Source: Chlamydia gallinacea 08-1274/3 | GTDB taxonomy: Bacteria; Chlamydiota; Chlamydiia; Chlamydiales; Chlamydiaceae | Reading direction: 5' to 3' | Length of the DNA: 64,000 nucleotides | Assembly (NCBI RefSeq): GCF_000471025.2 | Contig: NZ_CP015840.1 | Span: 558,001-622,000, forward strand | Shown: piece after piece, positions 1 through 9,632 of the stretch | Numbering within the stretch: position 1 is the stretch's first letter | How the letters are laid out: each line of letters begins with the position of its first letter | Notes under the pieces: generated by a model | What the model was told of the DNA's origin: nothing | The model's database searches: none | Seen by the model: only the letters and a program-made list of their open reading frames with translations | Position numbers and translations under genes: made by a program

Positions 1-399
1 TTTTTCTATTTCTTTTGCTGTTTGAATCATCTTTCTTAAAATGGATTTAGAAAGAATGATTTGAATATACTCTTCGATATAGGCCGTAGTTCCAGCAAAG
101 TCGGCTAAAGAAATTAAGTACCCTGGGCCACCAATGACATTGAGGTTATTCCTACGCTTCAGCTCTTCACCAGCAAGAAGGACGTCCATAGGTCTATCTT
201 GTTTAAAGGCATCCTGAAGAACACGGAAAATAATTTTGTTTTCTAGATAATAAAAATCTTCTTCATTTAGTTGATTAGCAGCAAGATTCAGGTAGTTCAC
301 ACCAGTAAGCATAGCTCCAAGAACAATCATTTCTGCTTCCTTGGAGTTGGGAAGACCGGGCAATTTAAGTGGAGAGGTTTTATTTGCTTGTGCTGTCAT
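1..399 (-). CDS. dnaB: Replicative DNA helicase DnaB, N-terminal part (runs off window)
   Basis: The minus strand reads from an ATG at 399 to the window edge, 133 codons without a stop. The product begins MTAQANKTSPLKLPGLPNSK and continues through a stretch typical of the DnaB N-terminal all-helical domain (LGAMLTG, DFYYLENKIIFRVLQD, RPMDVLLAGEELKR, GGPGYLISLADFAGTTA). This domain forms the trimer-of-dimers collar of the hexameric fork helicase and contacts primase. The RecA-like motor domain lies outside the window. It is transcribed away from tRNA-Ser and pgsA. Identification is from the family pattern of the N-terminal domain and is secure; only the C-terminal two thirds are missing because of the window cut. 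Confidence 0.93.
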   Translation of the reverse strand, partial: MTAQANKTSPLKLPGLPNSKEAEMIVLGAMLTGVNYLNLAANQLNEEDFYYLENKIIFRVLQDAFKQDRPMDVLLAGEELKRRNNLNVIGGPGYLISLADFAGTTAYIEEYIQIILSKSILRKMIQTAKEIEK

Positions 400-517
400 A
401 GTAATTTTGTTGTGCTACCGGTGTTTTTTTTGTATGAAATTTCAGGTTAGGGCATCGTGTATATATGCTCAAGTTATTAAAGAAAAAGGCTGAAAGTCTT
501 CTATTTAAAAAGTTCAC

Positions 518-546
518 TTGCTTTCATTGAAGGCAGCTATTATTCT
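518..546 (+). promoter_or_regulatory. Candidate sigma66 promoter for tRNA-Ser
   Basis: TTGCTT (518-523), a 17-nt spacer and TATTCT (541-546) sit about 50 nt upstream of the mature 5' end of tRNA-Ser. Spacing is ideal for the housekeeping sigma factor; the hexamers are only moderate matches. Inferred from pattern only. Confidence 0.4.
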
Positions 547-597
547 AGCTTATTTGATTGGGATGTCGCTAACCTGCGAAGTTCCATTTACGTTTAA

Positions 598-685
598 GGA
601 AAGATGACTGAGTGGTCGAAAGTACGTCCCTGCTAAGGACGCGTACCCCTAAAGGGTACCGTGGGTTCGAATCCCACTCTTTCCG
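598..685 (+). tRNA. tRNA-Ser (anticodon GCU)
   Basis: An 88-nt class II tRNA. The acceptor arm GGAAAGA (598-604) pairs with TCTTTCC (678-684) and the discriminator is G685. The D-arm region has the usual TGACTGAGTGG pattern, the anticodon loop contains GCT, there is a long variable arm, and the T loop is GTTCGAATCC. No CCA is encoded. It decodes AGC/AGU serine codons. It lies between dnaB (minus) and pgsA (plus), with its own candidate promoter upstream. Confidence 0.95.
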
Positions 686-788
686 AGCTTTAAGTAGTCA
701 AAAGTTATATTCATTTCTAGGTTTTTGAGCATAGGACAACATTGCGTGCATGATTGTGTTTTACTCGGAAAAGGAAGGAACTCTGTTC

Positions 789-818
789 TTGCTTGTAAAA
801 CGAGGCTTGCTCTATAAT
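789..818 (+). promoter_or_regulatory. Candidate sigma66 promoter for pgsA
   Basis: TTGCTT (789-794), an 18-nt spacer and a consensus TATAAT (813-818) precede pgsA by 57 nt. This is among the best -10 matches seen in the window. Inferred from pattern. Confidence 0.45.
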
Positions 819-875
819 GAATTGTTTTAGAATAGCGTTAAGATTCCTTACGCAAAGATTACATTAGCCAATACC

Positions 876-1385
876 ATGATGAGACGACTCTGTAATTTAC
901 TTTCTCTATCACGTATATGGCTAGCTTTGCTTTTTTTTCAGGAAAAGGGGCATTTGCGTTTATTGGTGATTTTAGGCGCAATGCTGAGTGATGTTTTAGA
1001 CGGTTATCTTGCCCGCCGTTATAAAGCTACAAGTCGTTTTGGCTCAATGTTAGACCCCTTGACAGATAAGTTTTTTGTGTTCATCTGTGTTGCAATTCTT
1101 TATTGGGAAGGGTCTTTATCTCTTTCGCATTTGTTATTAATTTTTGCTAGGGACATTTTTCTAGTTTTATTTGCTATTTATCTCTCTGCTGTTTGTGGGT
1201 GGCGGGGGTATAACTATCGAGCGCTATTTTTTGGTAAGGTTTTCACAATTGCTCAGTTCATTATTTTACTGGGAGTTACTACTGGAGTGAAAATCCCTGT
1301 TTTGGGCTTAACTCCGTTAATTATTCTTGGGTGCTTGTACTTTATTGAGCGCGTTATTGATTATAACAAGCAATGTCTTGATTGA
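876..1385 (+). CDS. pgsA: CDP-diacylglycerol--glycerol-3-phosphate 3-phosphatidyltransferase
   Basis: 169 residues, the usual size for PgsA. The CDP-alcohol phosphotransferase signature (DG, AR, G, LD, D spacing) is seen in DVLDGYLARRY followed by FGSMLDPLTDK at about residues 38-65. Several hydrophobic segments follow, as expected for this polytopic inner-membrane enzyme. It makes phosphatidylglycerol phosphate from CDP-DAG and sn-glycerol 3-phosphate, feeding PG synthesis; CdsA, which makes the CDP-DAG, is also in this window (52853-53767). Two ATG codons stand in tandem at 876 and 879 and no good ribosome binding site distinguishes them. A paralogous CDP-alcohol transferase exists in many bacteria, so the exact substrate is a family inference. 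Confidence 0.88.
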   Translation: MMRRLCNLLSLSRIWLALLFFQEKGHLRLLVILGAMLSDVLDGYLARRYKATSRFGSMLDPLTDKFFVFICVAILYWEGSLSLSHLLLIFARDIFLVLFAIYLSAVCGWRGYNYRALFFGKVFTIAQFIILLGVTTGVKIPVLGLTPLIILGCLYFIERVIDYNKQCLD

Positions 1386-1403
1386 TTGTATTCAAATTTT
1401 ATT

Positions 1404-1586
1404 TTAATTTTTTTGAGTAATTAAAGATATCAAAGGAACAGCTTGTATTTTAGGTCGCGTTTCTTTAGAATGGTTCTTTACATACACTGTGATCTTTTTA
1501 AAAACATGTTTTTCTGTTTTTTCTATAAGTGTTTCGGGGATTGGTTGAACAGTTCCTTGTTTCTTAAGTGCGATGTGTTTATTCAT
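1404..1586 (-). CDS. Small hypothetical protein, 60 aa (uncertain)
   Basis: A 60-codon frame that fits exactly into the gap between pgsA and the nucleotide transporter, on the opposite strand to both. The product is basic and hydrophilic, without signal peptide or membrane segment; its C-terminal half (KKITVYVKNHSKETRPKI) alternates as a short beta-type protein would. Codon choice looks like that of the neighbours, but no Shine-Dalgarno sequence is visible upstream of the ATG. A plus-strand frame overlaps it. I do not recognise the family. It may be a genuine small gene or chance. Confidence 0.35.
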   Translation of the reverse strand: MNKHIALKKQGTVQPIPETLIEKTEKHVFKKITVYVKNHSKETRPKIQAVPLISLITQKN

Positions 1587-1618
1587 AAATTTTTATGCTC
1601 TATGGTTCGGGGAAGGAT

Positions 1619-3244
1619 ATGCAGTCATTAGAAGTAAAACCTTTTTCAAGACTGCGGGCTTACCTCTGCCCCATATATCGATCAGAATTTCCCAAATTTA
1701 TTCCTCTTTTCTTTCTCGCTTTTTTTGTGGGATTTAACTACTGCCTACTTAAAAGTATGAAGGATACGTTAGTTGTTGTGGGTTCTGATGCTGGTGCAGA
1801 AGTTATACCGTTTTTAAAGGTCTGGGGAATAGTCCCTGGAGCCGTAATTATTACCATGATCTACGGGTGGCTAAGTAATCGGTGTCCTAGGGACACCGTT
1901 TTTTATTGCTTTATTGGTAGTTTTTTAGGTTTCTTTTGTTTATTTGCTTTGGTGATCTATCCATTGGGAGATAGCTTACATCTTCATGCCCTGGCGAATA
2001 AATTACAGCAATGGCTACCTCAAGGATTACGCGGCTTTATTGTAATGATTCGTTACTGGAGCTACAGCTTATATTATGTTATGTCTGAGTTATGGAGCTC
2101 TGTTGTTCTTTCTACCCTATTTTGGGGATTGGCTAATCAAGTAACTAGTGTTAAAGAAGCGGGCAGATTTTATGCTTTAATTAATACGGGTTTAAATCTT
2201 TCCTCTGTGTTCGCAGGAGAAATTTCTTATTGGATGGGCAAACACTCCCTCTTTGTATTTTCATTTGTTAAGGATAGATGGCATGAAGTTATGCTAAACT
2301 TGACAATTCTAATTATGCTCGCTGGATTGAGTATGATTTGGCTGTATCGTCGAGTTCATCTTCTTACAAAGGATCAATACAGTTTTTCTCCTGGAGGTGC
2401 TTCTTCAGTAGAAGAATGTGCTGCGAGCACTAAAACAAAGAAAAAAACAAAAACCAAAGCAAAAAGCCTTTTCCTTTATCTTATACGTTCTCGCTATCTT
2501 TTAGGGGTGGCAATCATTGTTCTCTCCTATAATTTGGTCATTCATTTATTTGAGGTCGTTTGGAAAGATCAAGTCAGTCAAATTTATAATTCCCATGTAG
2601 AGTTTAATGGTTACATGAGTAGAATTACAACTTTGATTGGTATTGTTTCTGTATTAGCCGCACTCTTCCTTTCAGGACAAAGTATTCGTAAATGGGGATG
2701 GGGTTTTGGAGCTTTAACTACTCCAATTGTTATGTTAGTGAGTGGAATTCTATTTTTTGGAGCCATTTTTGCTGTAAAAAGAGACATTATGATTTTTGGA
2801 GGGCTATTTAATATGGCCCCCATGGCAATAGTTGCTTGGATTGGCGGTATACAAAACGTCCTTTCTCGTTCGGCTAAGTTTACCTTTTTTGATCAAACAA
2901 AAGAAATGGCCTTTATCCCCTTACCGAATGATGAAAAGATTTTTGGTAAGGCAGCCATAGATGGCGTAGTCTCCCGCATTGGTAAATCAGGAGGGTCATT
3001 AATTTATCAGGGATTATTGGTGATTTTTACTTCTGTAGCAGCAAGCGTTAATGTGATTGCCGTAGTTCTCTTTGCTATTATGGTTTTATGGATTGTTTCC
3101 GTGATTTTAATAGGAAAGGAATACAGTATACGAGCATCTAGTTGTCTTGCTGAGAACGTCACTTCATCATTCACTGAAGTAGTTGACGAATCTTTAGAAG
3201 AGGAGGGAGCTTCTTCTGATAAAGAAGAGGTCGTTTTGCTGTAG
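1619..3244 (+). CDS. Npt-type (TLC family) nucleotide transporter
   Basis: 541 residues from ATG 1619, chosen because GGGGAAGG lies just upstream and the length matches chlamydial Npt2-type carriers (about 540 aa); an in-frame ATG at 1595 would add 8 residues. The protein is a 12-helix-type ATP/ADP translocase family member: [18 protein letters not shown] near the N-terminus is the family landmark, and [13 protein letters not shown] with the following [16 protein letters not shown] is the conserved C-terminal landmark. There is a Lys/Thr-rich cytoplasmic loop around residues 275-290 and an acidic tail. Members import host nucleotides across the inner membrane; chlamydiae carry an ATP/ADP exchanger (Npt1) and a proton-driven NTP importer (Npt2). 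Gene context (upstream of sohB-polA) is that of npt2, but substrate range cannot be read from sequence. Confidence 0.9.
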   Translation: MQSLEVKPFSRLRAYLCPIYRSEFPKFIPLFFLAFFVGFNYCLLKSMKDTLVVVGSDAGAEVIPFLKVWGIVPGAVIITMIYGWLSNRCPRDTVFYCFIGSFLGFFCLFALVIYPLGDSLHLHALANKLQQWLPQGLRGFIVMIRYWSYSLYYVMSELWSSVVLSTLFWGLANQVTSVKEAGRFYALINTGLNLSSVFAGEISYWMGKHSLFVFSFVKDRWHEVMLNLTILIMLAGLSMIWLYRRVHLLTKDQYSFSPGGASSVEECAASTKTKKKTKTKAKSLFLYLIRSRYLLGVAIIVLSYNLVIHLFEVVWKDQVSQIYNSHVEFNGYMSRITTLIGIVSVLAALFLSGQSIRKWGWGFGALTTPIVMLVSGILFFGAIFAVKRDIMIFGGLFNMAPMAIVAWIGGIQNVLSRSAKFTFFDQTKEMAFIPLPNDEKIFGKAAIDGVVSRIGKSGGSLIYQGLLVIFTSVAASVNVIAVVLFAIMVLWIVSVILIGKEYSIRASSCLAENVTSSFTEVVDESLEEEGASSDKEEVVLL

Positions 3245-3342
3245 TTTTTAGAGTTTGCTCAGCTTTTCATTGATTTATTAGGTCCTCTCGTCCTCTTACA
3301 ATTATTCTTCCGTAGTATTCATTTTATAATTTTTGTGGTTTT

Positions 3343-3654
3343 ATGAAGATATTTCGTTTTTTCTTTTCTAAACGGTTCTTATTTATATTCGGATCATCTC
3401 TAGGAGTAGCTCTGGCTTGTTTTCTTACTTTCATGTTGGGTGTTACTATTTATGAAGAGTATAGTGGACGGTCTTTTCTGCGAAGACCAGGGATATGGCA
3501 GGTGAGCAAGAATGATCCTCTGATTACAATAGTAGAAATGGAAGACTTGGTTTCTTCTAGTGAATCTATAGTAGAGAGCATACAAAATGCTATTAACACA
3601 CAGGGCGCGGAGGCTAAGAAGAATCAAGTAAAGGGAATTATTATTGTATTATAG
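3343..3654 (+). pseudogene. Truncated duplicate of the SohB N-terminus
   Basis: 103 codons whose product is a diverged copy of the first ~106 residues of the sohB product that follows: MKIFRFFFSKRFLFIFGSSL against MKTFWRFLSRGFLSILGLSV, then EMEDLVSSSESI against EMKDIISSSKGT, and VKGIIIVL against VKGIIIDM. The frame stops exactly where the peptidase core would begin, so the Ser/Lys dyad region is absent. What remains is one N-terminal membrane anchor and a short periplasmic piece. It still starts with an ATG in an open frame, so it could be expressed as a membrane stub, but it cannot be a peptidase. Spacing to intact sohB is 115 bp. A tandem duplication followed by 3' loss is the simplest reading. 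Confidence 0.75.
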
Positions 3655-3769
3655 ATCTCTTAAAGGTGCTTCTCAGCTCTTTTTCATCTGTATTATTGAT
3701 TTTTGAGCTTTCTCTCGATTATTTTATTTGTTTTATCTATTTTATAAGTTTTTTGATTTTGTGGTGTTT

Positions 3770-4780
3770 ATGAAAACATTTTGGCGTTTTTTGTCTAGGG
3801 GATTCCTATCCATACTTGGATTATCTGTGGGAGTAGCTCTTTCTTTCTTTGTCATTGTTATGCTGGTTGCTTCTGCTTGCGGTGGGATGAATGACGAGCA
3901 ATTTGTGAGCATGCCAGATGCTACGGGGGAGATTAAGGATTTAGGTAAAGAAGCTCCTGTTATTGCGGTTATAGAAATGAAAGATATCATTTCTTCAAGT
4001 AAAGGGACTGCAAAAGGTATACAGGATGCTCTTAACACATTAAGAAATTCAAATACCTATAAGAATCGCGTGAAGGGGATTATCATTGACATGGACTGCC
4101 CTGGAGGTGAAGTATTTGAAATATCTCGAATTTACGCGGCTTTTCAGTTTTGGAAAGAACAGACAAAGTGTCCCATTTATGTTTTCGTGAATGGTTTATG
4201 TGCTTCGGGAGGATATTTTGTTTCTTGTGCTGCTGATAAAATTTATTCTTCCTCATGTTCTCTCATTGGTTCTGTAGGTGTTTTATCCGGACCCTATTTT
4301 AATGTAAAAGAAGGATTGCATCGTTATGGTGTTGAAAGTGATTTGCTTACGGCAGGAAAAGACAAAGCACCTATGAATCCTTATACTCCGTGGACACATC
4401 AAGATCGTGAAGTGCGCCAAGAGATAATTGATTATCTTTATGATCAATTTGTGGATATTGTGGCTGCAAATCGTCCTCTAATAACTAAAGAGAAGTTAGT
4501 TAATGTTTTAGGTGCTCGTTTATATTCTCCAGCCCAAGCTTTAACGGTTGGCTTTATTGATGTTATGAATGTAACAAAACAACAAGTTCTACAGGATATG
4601 GCGGTAGCTTGCCAAATTGAAAATGATTATCGTGTTATTGGTTTAGGAGCCCATGGTTGGTGGAAAAAGATGATGTCATCAGTGACAAATAGTCCTTTAG
4701 TTACTGGGGAAATGCAACATCAAATTCTTTCTAATATAAATAACAACACAACAGAGATGTTTTATTATTTAGATAGGTAG
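3770..4780 (+). CDS. sohB: SohB/SppA-like membrane serine peptidase (S49 family)
   Basis: 336 residues from ATG 3770, chosen because it gives the same MK..R N-terminus as the truncated copy upstream; an alternative start at 3728 adds 14 hydrophobic residues. There is one N-terminal membrane helix (about residues 11-37). The S49 core follows: GIIIDMDCPGGEV (oxyanion region), NGLCASGGYFVS with the nucleophile Ser146, SLIGSVGV, and a Lys at 197 or 199 (GKDKAP) placed to act as general base. The family degrades membrane-embedded or signal-peptide remnants in the envelope. Its stop is 25 nt upstream of polA, so the two are probably cotranscribed. Function is assigned by family. Confidence 0.87.
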   Translation: MKTFWRFLSRGFLSILGLSVGVALSFFVIVMLVASACGGMNDEQFVSMPDATGEIKDLGKEAPVIAVIEMKDIISSSKGTAKGIQDALNTLRNSNTYKNRVKGIIIDMDCPGGEVFEISRIYAAFQFWKEQTKCPIYVFVNGLCASGGYFVSCAADKIYSSSCSLIGSVGVLSGPYFNVKEGLHRYGVESDLLTAGKDKAPMNPYTPWTHQDREVRQEIIDYLYDQFVDIVAANRPLITKEKLVNVLGARLYSPAQALTVGFIDVMNVTKQQVLQDMAVACQIENDYRVIGLGAHGWWKKMMSSVTNSPLVTGEMQHQILSNINNNTTEMFYYLDR

Positions 4781-4805
4781 TGTGCGTTGGTATAGGAGCG
4801 AGCGA

Positions 4806-7421
4806 ATGAGGGAAACGGTCTTTATATTAGACGCAGCGGGATTTATTTTTAGAGCGTATTTTGCTCTTCCAGAAATGAAAAATTCTTCTGGCCAGAGTAC
4901 GCAAGCAATTTTCGGTTTTATCCGTTCTATAAATAAATTGATTAAAGAGTTCTCTCCTAGCCATATGGTGGCTGTATTTGATGGTCCCAATAATAAAGAC
5001 AGTCGTAGACAAATTTATGCAGATTATAAAAATAATCGTGAGCATCGTGTCTACGATCTTTATTCACAGATTCCTCTAATTAAAGAATATTGTACTTTAT
5101 TAGGGCTGTCTCATGTAGAGGTTCCAGGAGTAGAAGCCGATGACGTCATTGCTAGTATTACGAACAACGCTGTGCAGCATGGGTATCGGGTTTGCATATG
5201 TACAGTAGATAAAGATTTATTCCAACTTGTAGGCTCCAATGTTGTTATTATAAATCCTTGGAAAGATTCTAAGGAAATTACAGAGGAAGATGTAAAGAAA
5301 ATTTATGGAGTTCCTCCAAAAAATATCCCCGATTATTTAGCTCTAGTTGGAGATACTTCAGATAATATTCCTGGCGTGGTTGGTTGTGGACCGAAAACAG
5401 CAAAAACACTTTTAAACAAATATGCATCTGTTGAAGAGATTTTACAGAATCTTGATCAGTTGACAGCATCGGCTCAAAAGATGTTTTCTGAGCAAAAAGA
5501 GACCCTACTGTTAAGTAAGAATCTAGCTCTTTTAGATAATGCAGTAGAAATTTCTTCATCCATTGAAGACTTTGTATTCCCTCTCCATGAGGCGAGTCAG
5601 GAGGAAATTAATACTTTTTATATGCAGCATGGATTTAAAACTTTGGTGCAAAATTGTGAAGAAAAAGACGCACGTGTTGATGTTACAATTATTTGTGATC
5701 GCCAAGGTTTACTCGATTTACTTCCTTCTCTATATGGAAAAAGTATTGCTTTTTCTGTGGGCTATTTAGGTCATTTTCTTCCATCACTTACTCTGCTGGG
5801 GGTAGCTTTAGCGTGTGATGGAGAAGTATATTATATTGATATAGACCAGTCTTCAGATGATTTGATAACACCATTAAGAAGTTTATTCTGTAGAGAAGAT
5901 ACAGAGTTTTACGGCTATAACATTAAGAGAGATAATCACGCATTGAAAAATGCTGGTATTGAAGTTCATGCCATAACCTTAGATTTAGCTTTAGCAGAGC
6001 ATTTAATTCATGGTGGTGCTAAAAATTCTTTTCAGTCTCTACTTGTGAATCATGGCTTAACAAGTATAGCAGGTAGATTTGGTAAAGAGTGGGGGCAATT
6101 GAGTCTGCCTATTACTAAGTCACCGACACACCCTGCACAGTATTTTGGAGAATTTGTTGTGTGCCTGCCTGTGATTAAAGAGACTCTATTGGCTGAGTTA
6201 CAGCGTAAGGGATTATTAGATCTTTTTCTGCATATGGAAATGCCCTTAGAGAAAGTTCTATTTATTATGGAACGGAATGGTGTACCTGTAGATTTAGAAG
6301 TACTGCAAAATCTTGAGAAAATATTATCAGAAGAGCTGCTAGTCCTCACTGATGAGATTTATATTGCAGCAGGAGGATGTTTTAATATCAAATCACCCAA
6401 GCAATTATCTGATATATTGTATAATAAACTTGGTTTAAAACCTCTCGATAAGGCGTTATCAACAAAAGCAGAAGTTCTAGAAGAGTTGTCTGGAGAGCAT
6501 GAAATTATTGATAAGATTCTTGCTTTTCGTGCAGTAGAAAAATTACTTTCTACTTATGTTAAAGCTCTCCCCAAACAGGTTGATCCACATACACGGAGGA
6601 TTCATCCTACATTTAATCAAATGGGAACGGTAACTGGGAGATTAGCTTGTCAGGATCCGAATTTACAGAATATTCCTATACGATCAGAGAGAGGGAAGTT
6701 ATTAAGATATGCATTTTGTTCGGATAAGGAGAATACGTATTTTTTATCAGCAGATTATTCTCAAATCGAACTAAGATTTTTAGCGCATTTAAGTCAGGAT
6801 GAATCGTTAAAGTTAGCTTTCGAATCACGAGAGGATATTCATACATTTACAGCTTCACAAGTATTTCATGTTCCTTTAGAAGAAGTTACGGAGCAGCAGC
6901 GTATGCAAGCGAAAACTGTAAATTTTGGTATTATTTACGGTCAGCAAGCTTATGGGTTGTCTAAGACATTAAAAATTTCTCTTGCTGAAGCACAACAGTT
7001 AATAGATGCGTATTTTGAGCGTTATCCTAAAGTGGCACAGTTTATTCATGAAACTGTGAATTCCGCATCAGAAAACTTGAAGGTGACGACTTTATTAGGC
7101 AGAGAAAGAGTTATAAACAACTGGACAGAATTTTCTGCTTCTCGTGCGTATTCAGGCCGTCTTGCAGTAAATACACGCATCCAAGGAAGCGCAGCGGAAT
7201 TAATTAAATTAGCTATGTTGCAACTTTCAGATGCTTTAAAGAAACGACGATTAAAGAGTCGGATGCTATTACAGGTACATGACGAATTGATTTTTGAAGT
7301 TCCTAAGGAGGAAAAAGAGGAAATGCTAACTTTAGTGCGCGATATCATGGAATCTGCAATGATTTTATCTGTCCCACTAGTTGTGAATATCTTGATTGGA
7401 AAAAATTGGGCAGAATGTTAA
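4806..7421 (+). CDS. polA: DNA polymerase I
   Basis: 871 residues from ATG 4806, preceded by AGGAG eight bases upstream; an upstream in-frame start at 4782 would add 8 residues. Domains in order: 5' nuclease (about 1-290; EADDVIAS, TVDKDLFQLV, GDTSDNIPGV), a 3'-5' exonuclease-like domain (about 300-480) and the polymerase (about 490-871). Polymerase motifs are complete: motif A DYSQIELR at 650, motif B RMQAKTVNFGIIYGQ, motif C VHDE around 825-827. The acidic exonuclease motif (DTET-like) is not present where expected, so proofreading is probably lost, as in Taq and Bacillus enzymes. It acts in Okazaki-fragment maturation and repair. Its stop overlaps the coaE start by 7 nt (ATGTTAA), implying translational coupling. 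Confidence 0.97.
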   Translation: MRETVFILDAAGFIFRAYFALPEMKNSSGQSTQAIFGFIRSINKLIKEFSPSHMVAVFDGPNNKDSRRQIYADYKNNREHRVYDLYSQIPLIKEYCTLLGLSHVEVPGVEADDVIASITNNAVQHGYRVCICTVDKDLFQLVGSNVVIINPWKDSKEITEEDVKKIYGVPPKNIPDYLALVGDTSDNIPGVVGCGPKTAKTLLNKYASVEEILQNLDQLTASAQKMFSEQKETLLLSKNLALLDNAVEISSSIEDFVFPLHEASQEEINTFYMQHGFKTLVQNCEEKDARVDVTIICDRQGLLDLLPSLYGKSIAFSVGYLGHFLPSLTLLGVALACDGEVYYIDIDQSSDDLITPLRSLFCREDTEFYGYNIKRDNHALKNAGIEVHAITLDLALAEHLIHGGAKNSFQSLLVNHGLTSIAGRFGKEWGQLSLPITKSPTHPAQYFGEFVVCLPVIKETLLAELQRKGLLDLFLHMEMPLEKVLFIMERNGVPVDLEVLQNLEKILSEELLVLTDEIYIAAGGCFNIKSPKQLSDILYNKLGLKPLDKALSTKAEVLEELSGEHEIIDKILAFRAVEKLLSTYVKALPKQVDPHTRRIHPTFNQMGTVTGRLACQDPNLQNIPIRSERGKLLRYAFCSDKENTYFLSADYSQIELRFLAHLSQDESLKLAFESREDIHTFTASQVFHVPLEEVTEQQRMQAKTVNFGIIYGQQAYGLSKTLKISLAEAQQLIDAYFERYPKVAQFIHETVNSASENLKVTTLLGRERVINNWTEFSASRAYSGRLAVNTRIQGSAAELIKLAMLQLSDALKKRRLKSRMLLQVHDELIFEVPKEEKEEMLTLVRDIMESAMILSVPLVVNILIGKNWAEC

Positions 7422-8023
7422 AATTATTAAAGATTTCTATTACAGGGGATCTTTCTTCAGGGAAGACAGAAGCATGTCAAATCTTTCAGGAGTTAGGTGC
7501 CTATGTAATTAGTGCCGATAAAGTTTCGCGTAGTTTTCTTATTCCTAATTCGCATATAGGCCATCGTGTTACAGCTCTTCTGGGGCCAGAGGTGATTGTT
7601 GCTAATGCTTTTGATAGAAAAGCTATAGCAGAAAAGGTTTTTAGTGATGTCTCTCTTTTAAAAGCTTTGGAAGCTATTCTACATCCGGAAGTTTGCCGAG
7701 TTATTGAGGAACAATATAATCGTGTATCTCAGGAGGGAAAGTATCCTCTGTTCATTGCCGAGGTACCTTTATTGTATGAAATACATTATGCGGAATGGTT
7801 TGATCGCGTGATTCTCATCATAGCAGATAGGGATATTCGTAGAGAAAGGTTTGCTAAGAAAACTAATTATTCTGATTCTCATTTTTATCAGAGGTGTTCG
7901 CGTTTTTCTTCAGAAGAAGAAAAACTTCGGCATGCCGACATTGTTATAGAAAATAACGGTACTAAAGAAGAATTACGTCGTAAAGTTGAAGAATATTTTT
8001 ACGCTTTAAAGGGAGCATTATGA
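7415..8023 (+). CDS. coaE: Dephospho-CoA kinase
   Basis: 202 residues from ATG 7415, the typical length. The P-loop GDLSSGKT is at 11-18, followed by the family pattern [22 protein letters not shown] and [10 protein letters not shown]. It phosphorylates the 3'-hydroxyl of dephospho-CoA in the last step of CoA synthesis. A TTG at 7406 in the same frame is a possible but less likely start. It is sandwiched between polA (7-nt overlap) and rho (ATGA, 4-nt overlap), so the three are one translationally coupled operon. Confidence 0.95.
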   Translation: MLKLLKISITGDLSSGKTEACQIFQELGAYVISADKVSRSFLIPNSHIGHRVTALLGPEVIVANAFDRKAIAEKVFSDVSLLKALEAILHPEVCRVIEEQYNRVSQEGKYPLFIAEVPLLYEIHYAEWFDRVILIIADRDIRRERFAKKTNYSDSHFYQRCSRFSSEEEKLRHADIVIENNGTKEELRRKVEEYFYALKGAL

Positions 8024-9414
8024 AAGAAGAGCGTGCTTCAGAGGTCTTGCCAAAAGTGAAGGAGAATAAAAAACATGCTGGTCCTTCGCTACAGGAGAAA
8101 TCTTTTGTAGGAGAATGTGCAGTAGTCACGAGTTCAGCTGATGAGGCACAACCTGTTACAATTACCAAAATTGCCAAATTACAGAGGATGGGAATAGAAG
8201 AGCTGAATGTATTAGCTCGACAATATGGGGTAAAAAATATTGGGTCGTTGACTAAGTCCCAGGTTGTATTTGAGATTGTAAAGTCAAAATCAGAACGTTC
8301 TGATGAACTCTTAATTGGTGAAGGAGTTTTAGAGGTTCTTCCTGATGGGTTTGGATTTTTACGATCCCCTACGTATAACTATCTTCCTTCTGCCGAAGAT
8401 ATTTATGTTTCTCCTGCGCAAATTCGTCGGTTTGACTTGAAAAAGGGGGACACAATTGTTGGTACAATACGTTCACCCAAAGAAAAAGAGAAATACTTTG
8501 CTTTATTAAAGGTGGATAAGATTAATGGATCAGCTCCCGATAAAGCTAAGGAAAGGGTGTTATTTGAAAATCTTACTCCTTTATACCCGAATGAACGTAT
8601 TGTTATGGAAATGGGTAAGGAGAATCTTGCAGAAAGAGTTTTAGATCTTACTGCCCCCATTGGGAAGGGACAAAGGGGACTCATTGTTGCTCCTCCACGT
8701 TCTGGGAAAACAGTAATTTTGCAAAGCATAGCCCACGCAATTGCTGTTAATAATCCCGATATTGTTTTAATTGTTTTACTTATTGATGAGCGTCCAGAAG
8801 AAGTCACAGATATGATCCGCCAAGTGCGTGGTGAAGTTGTTGCTTCAACTTTTGATGAACAACCCGAAAGACATATTCAAGTTGCTGAAATGGTCATTGA
8901 AAAAGCACGGCGTTTAGTCGAACATGGTAAAGATGTTGTTATTTTACTGGATTCCATTACTCGTCTAGCACGAGCTTATAACACTGTTCAACCTCACTCA
9001 GGGAAAATTTTAACCGGCGGGGTGGATGCTAGTGCGTTACATAAGCCGAAACGTTTCTTTGGAGCCGCACGTAATATTGAAGGAGGGGGGTCGTTAACGA
9101 TTTTAGCAACAGCATTAATTGATACCGGATCGCGTATGGATGAAGTGATTTTTGAAGAATTCAAGGGCACAGGAAATATGGAGCTGGTACTGGATCGTCG
9201 ACTTTCGGATAGAAGGACCTATCCTGCTATTGATCTTATTAAGAGTGGTACAAGAAAAGAAGAACTACTTTACCATCCTTCAGAATTAGAAAAAGTCTAC
9301 CTATTCCGTCAGGCAATAGCTGATCTTACTGCTATTGATGCTATGCATCTATTATTAGGTAGGCTGAAAAAAACAAATAGTAATGCGGAATTTTTACTTT
9401 CTTTAAAAGAATAA
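8020..9414 (+). CDS. rho: Transcription termination factor Rho
   Basis: 464 residues. An N-terminal lysine/glutamate-rich extension (about 1-45) precedes the Rho_N domain ([18 protein letters not shown]), then the cold-shock-like RNA-binding domain ([28 protein letters not shown]), then the RecA-type motor with Walker A APPRSGKT (Ser228-Thr231), Walker [11 protein letters not shown], and the Q- and R-loop regions ([22 protein letters not shown]). It is a hexameric RNA helicase that ends transcription at rut-type sites. Its presence fits the scarcity of classical U-tract terminators in this window. It overlaps coaE by 4 nt. Confidence 0.97.
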   Translation: MKEERASEVLPKVKENKKHAGPSLQEKSFVGECAVVTSSADEAQPVTITKIAKLQRMGIEELNVLARQYGVKNIGSLTKSQVVFEIVKSKSERSDELLIGEGVLEVLPDGFGFLRSPTYNYLPSAEDIYVSPAQIRRFDLKKGDTIVGTIRSPKEKEKYFALLKVDKINGSAPDKAKERVLFENLTPLYPNERIVMEMGKENLAERVLDLTAPIGKGQRGLIVAPPRSGKTVILQSIAHAIAVNNPDIVLIVLLIDERPEEVTDMIRQVRGEVVASTFDEQPERHIQVAEMVIEKARRLVEHGKDVVILLDSITRLARAYNTVQPHSGKILTGGVDASALHKPKRFFGAARNIEGGGSLTILATALIDTGSRMDEVIFEEFKGTGNMELVLDRRLSDRRTYPAIDLIKSGTRKEELLYHPSELEKVYLFRQAIADLTAIDAMHLLLGRLKKTNSNAEFLLSLKE

Positions 9415-9632
9415 GTTAATAAGTTTCTTTCTCTACTATTTATTGTAAGTATTTGTAATTGTTAGTGTCGTTTTTTGATGGAAAGTGTACCTGCGATTTA
9501 TGTTGTTTAATGCAACACGTGACTTTCTTGATTTTCGGATTTTTATGTGCAATTACTACATTAAAAAGTACATCTGTTGAAAAAGTTCTTTTTTGCTAAG
9601 AATTTACGGTAGTCAGTGTTTTAGTGTCACAG
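9415..9632. other. Non-coding gap after rho
   Basis: About 220 bp with no convincing frame on either strand and no strong hairpin with a U tract; only a weak TGTTG...CAACA inverted repeat near 9500-9520 is visible. The convergent arrangement (rho plus, small gene minus) means both transcripts end here. Confidence 0.5.

Noticed and set aside
8403..8807. Minus-strand frame of 134 codons inside rho
   Set aside because: Antisense to the RNA-binding and Walker A region of rho; composition is a mirror of the rho codons.
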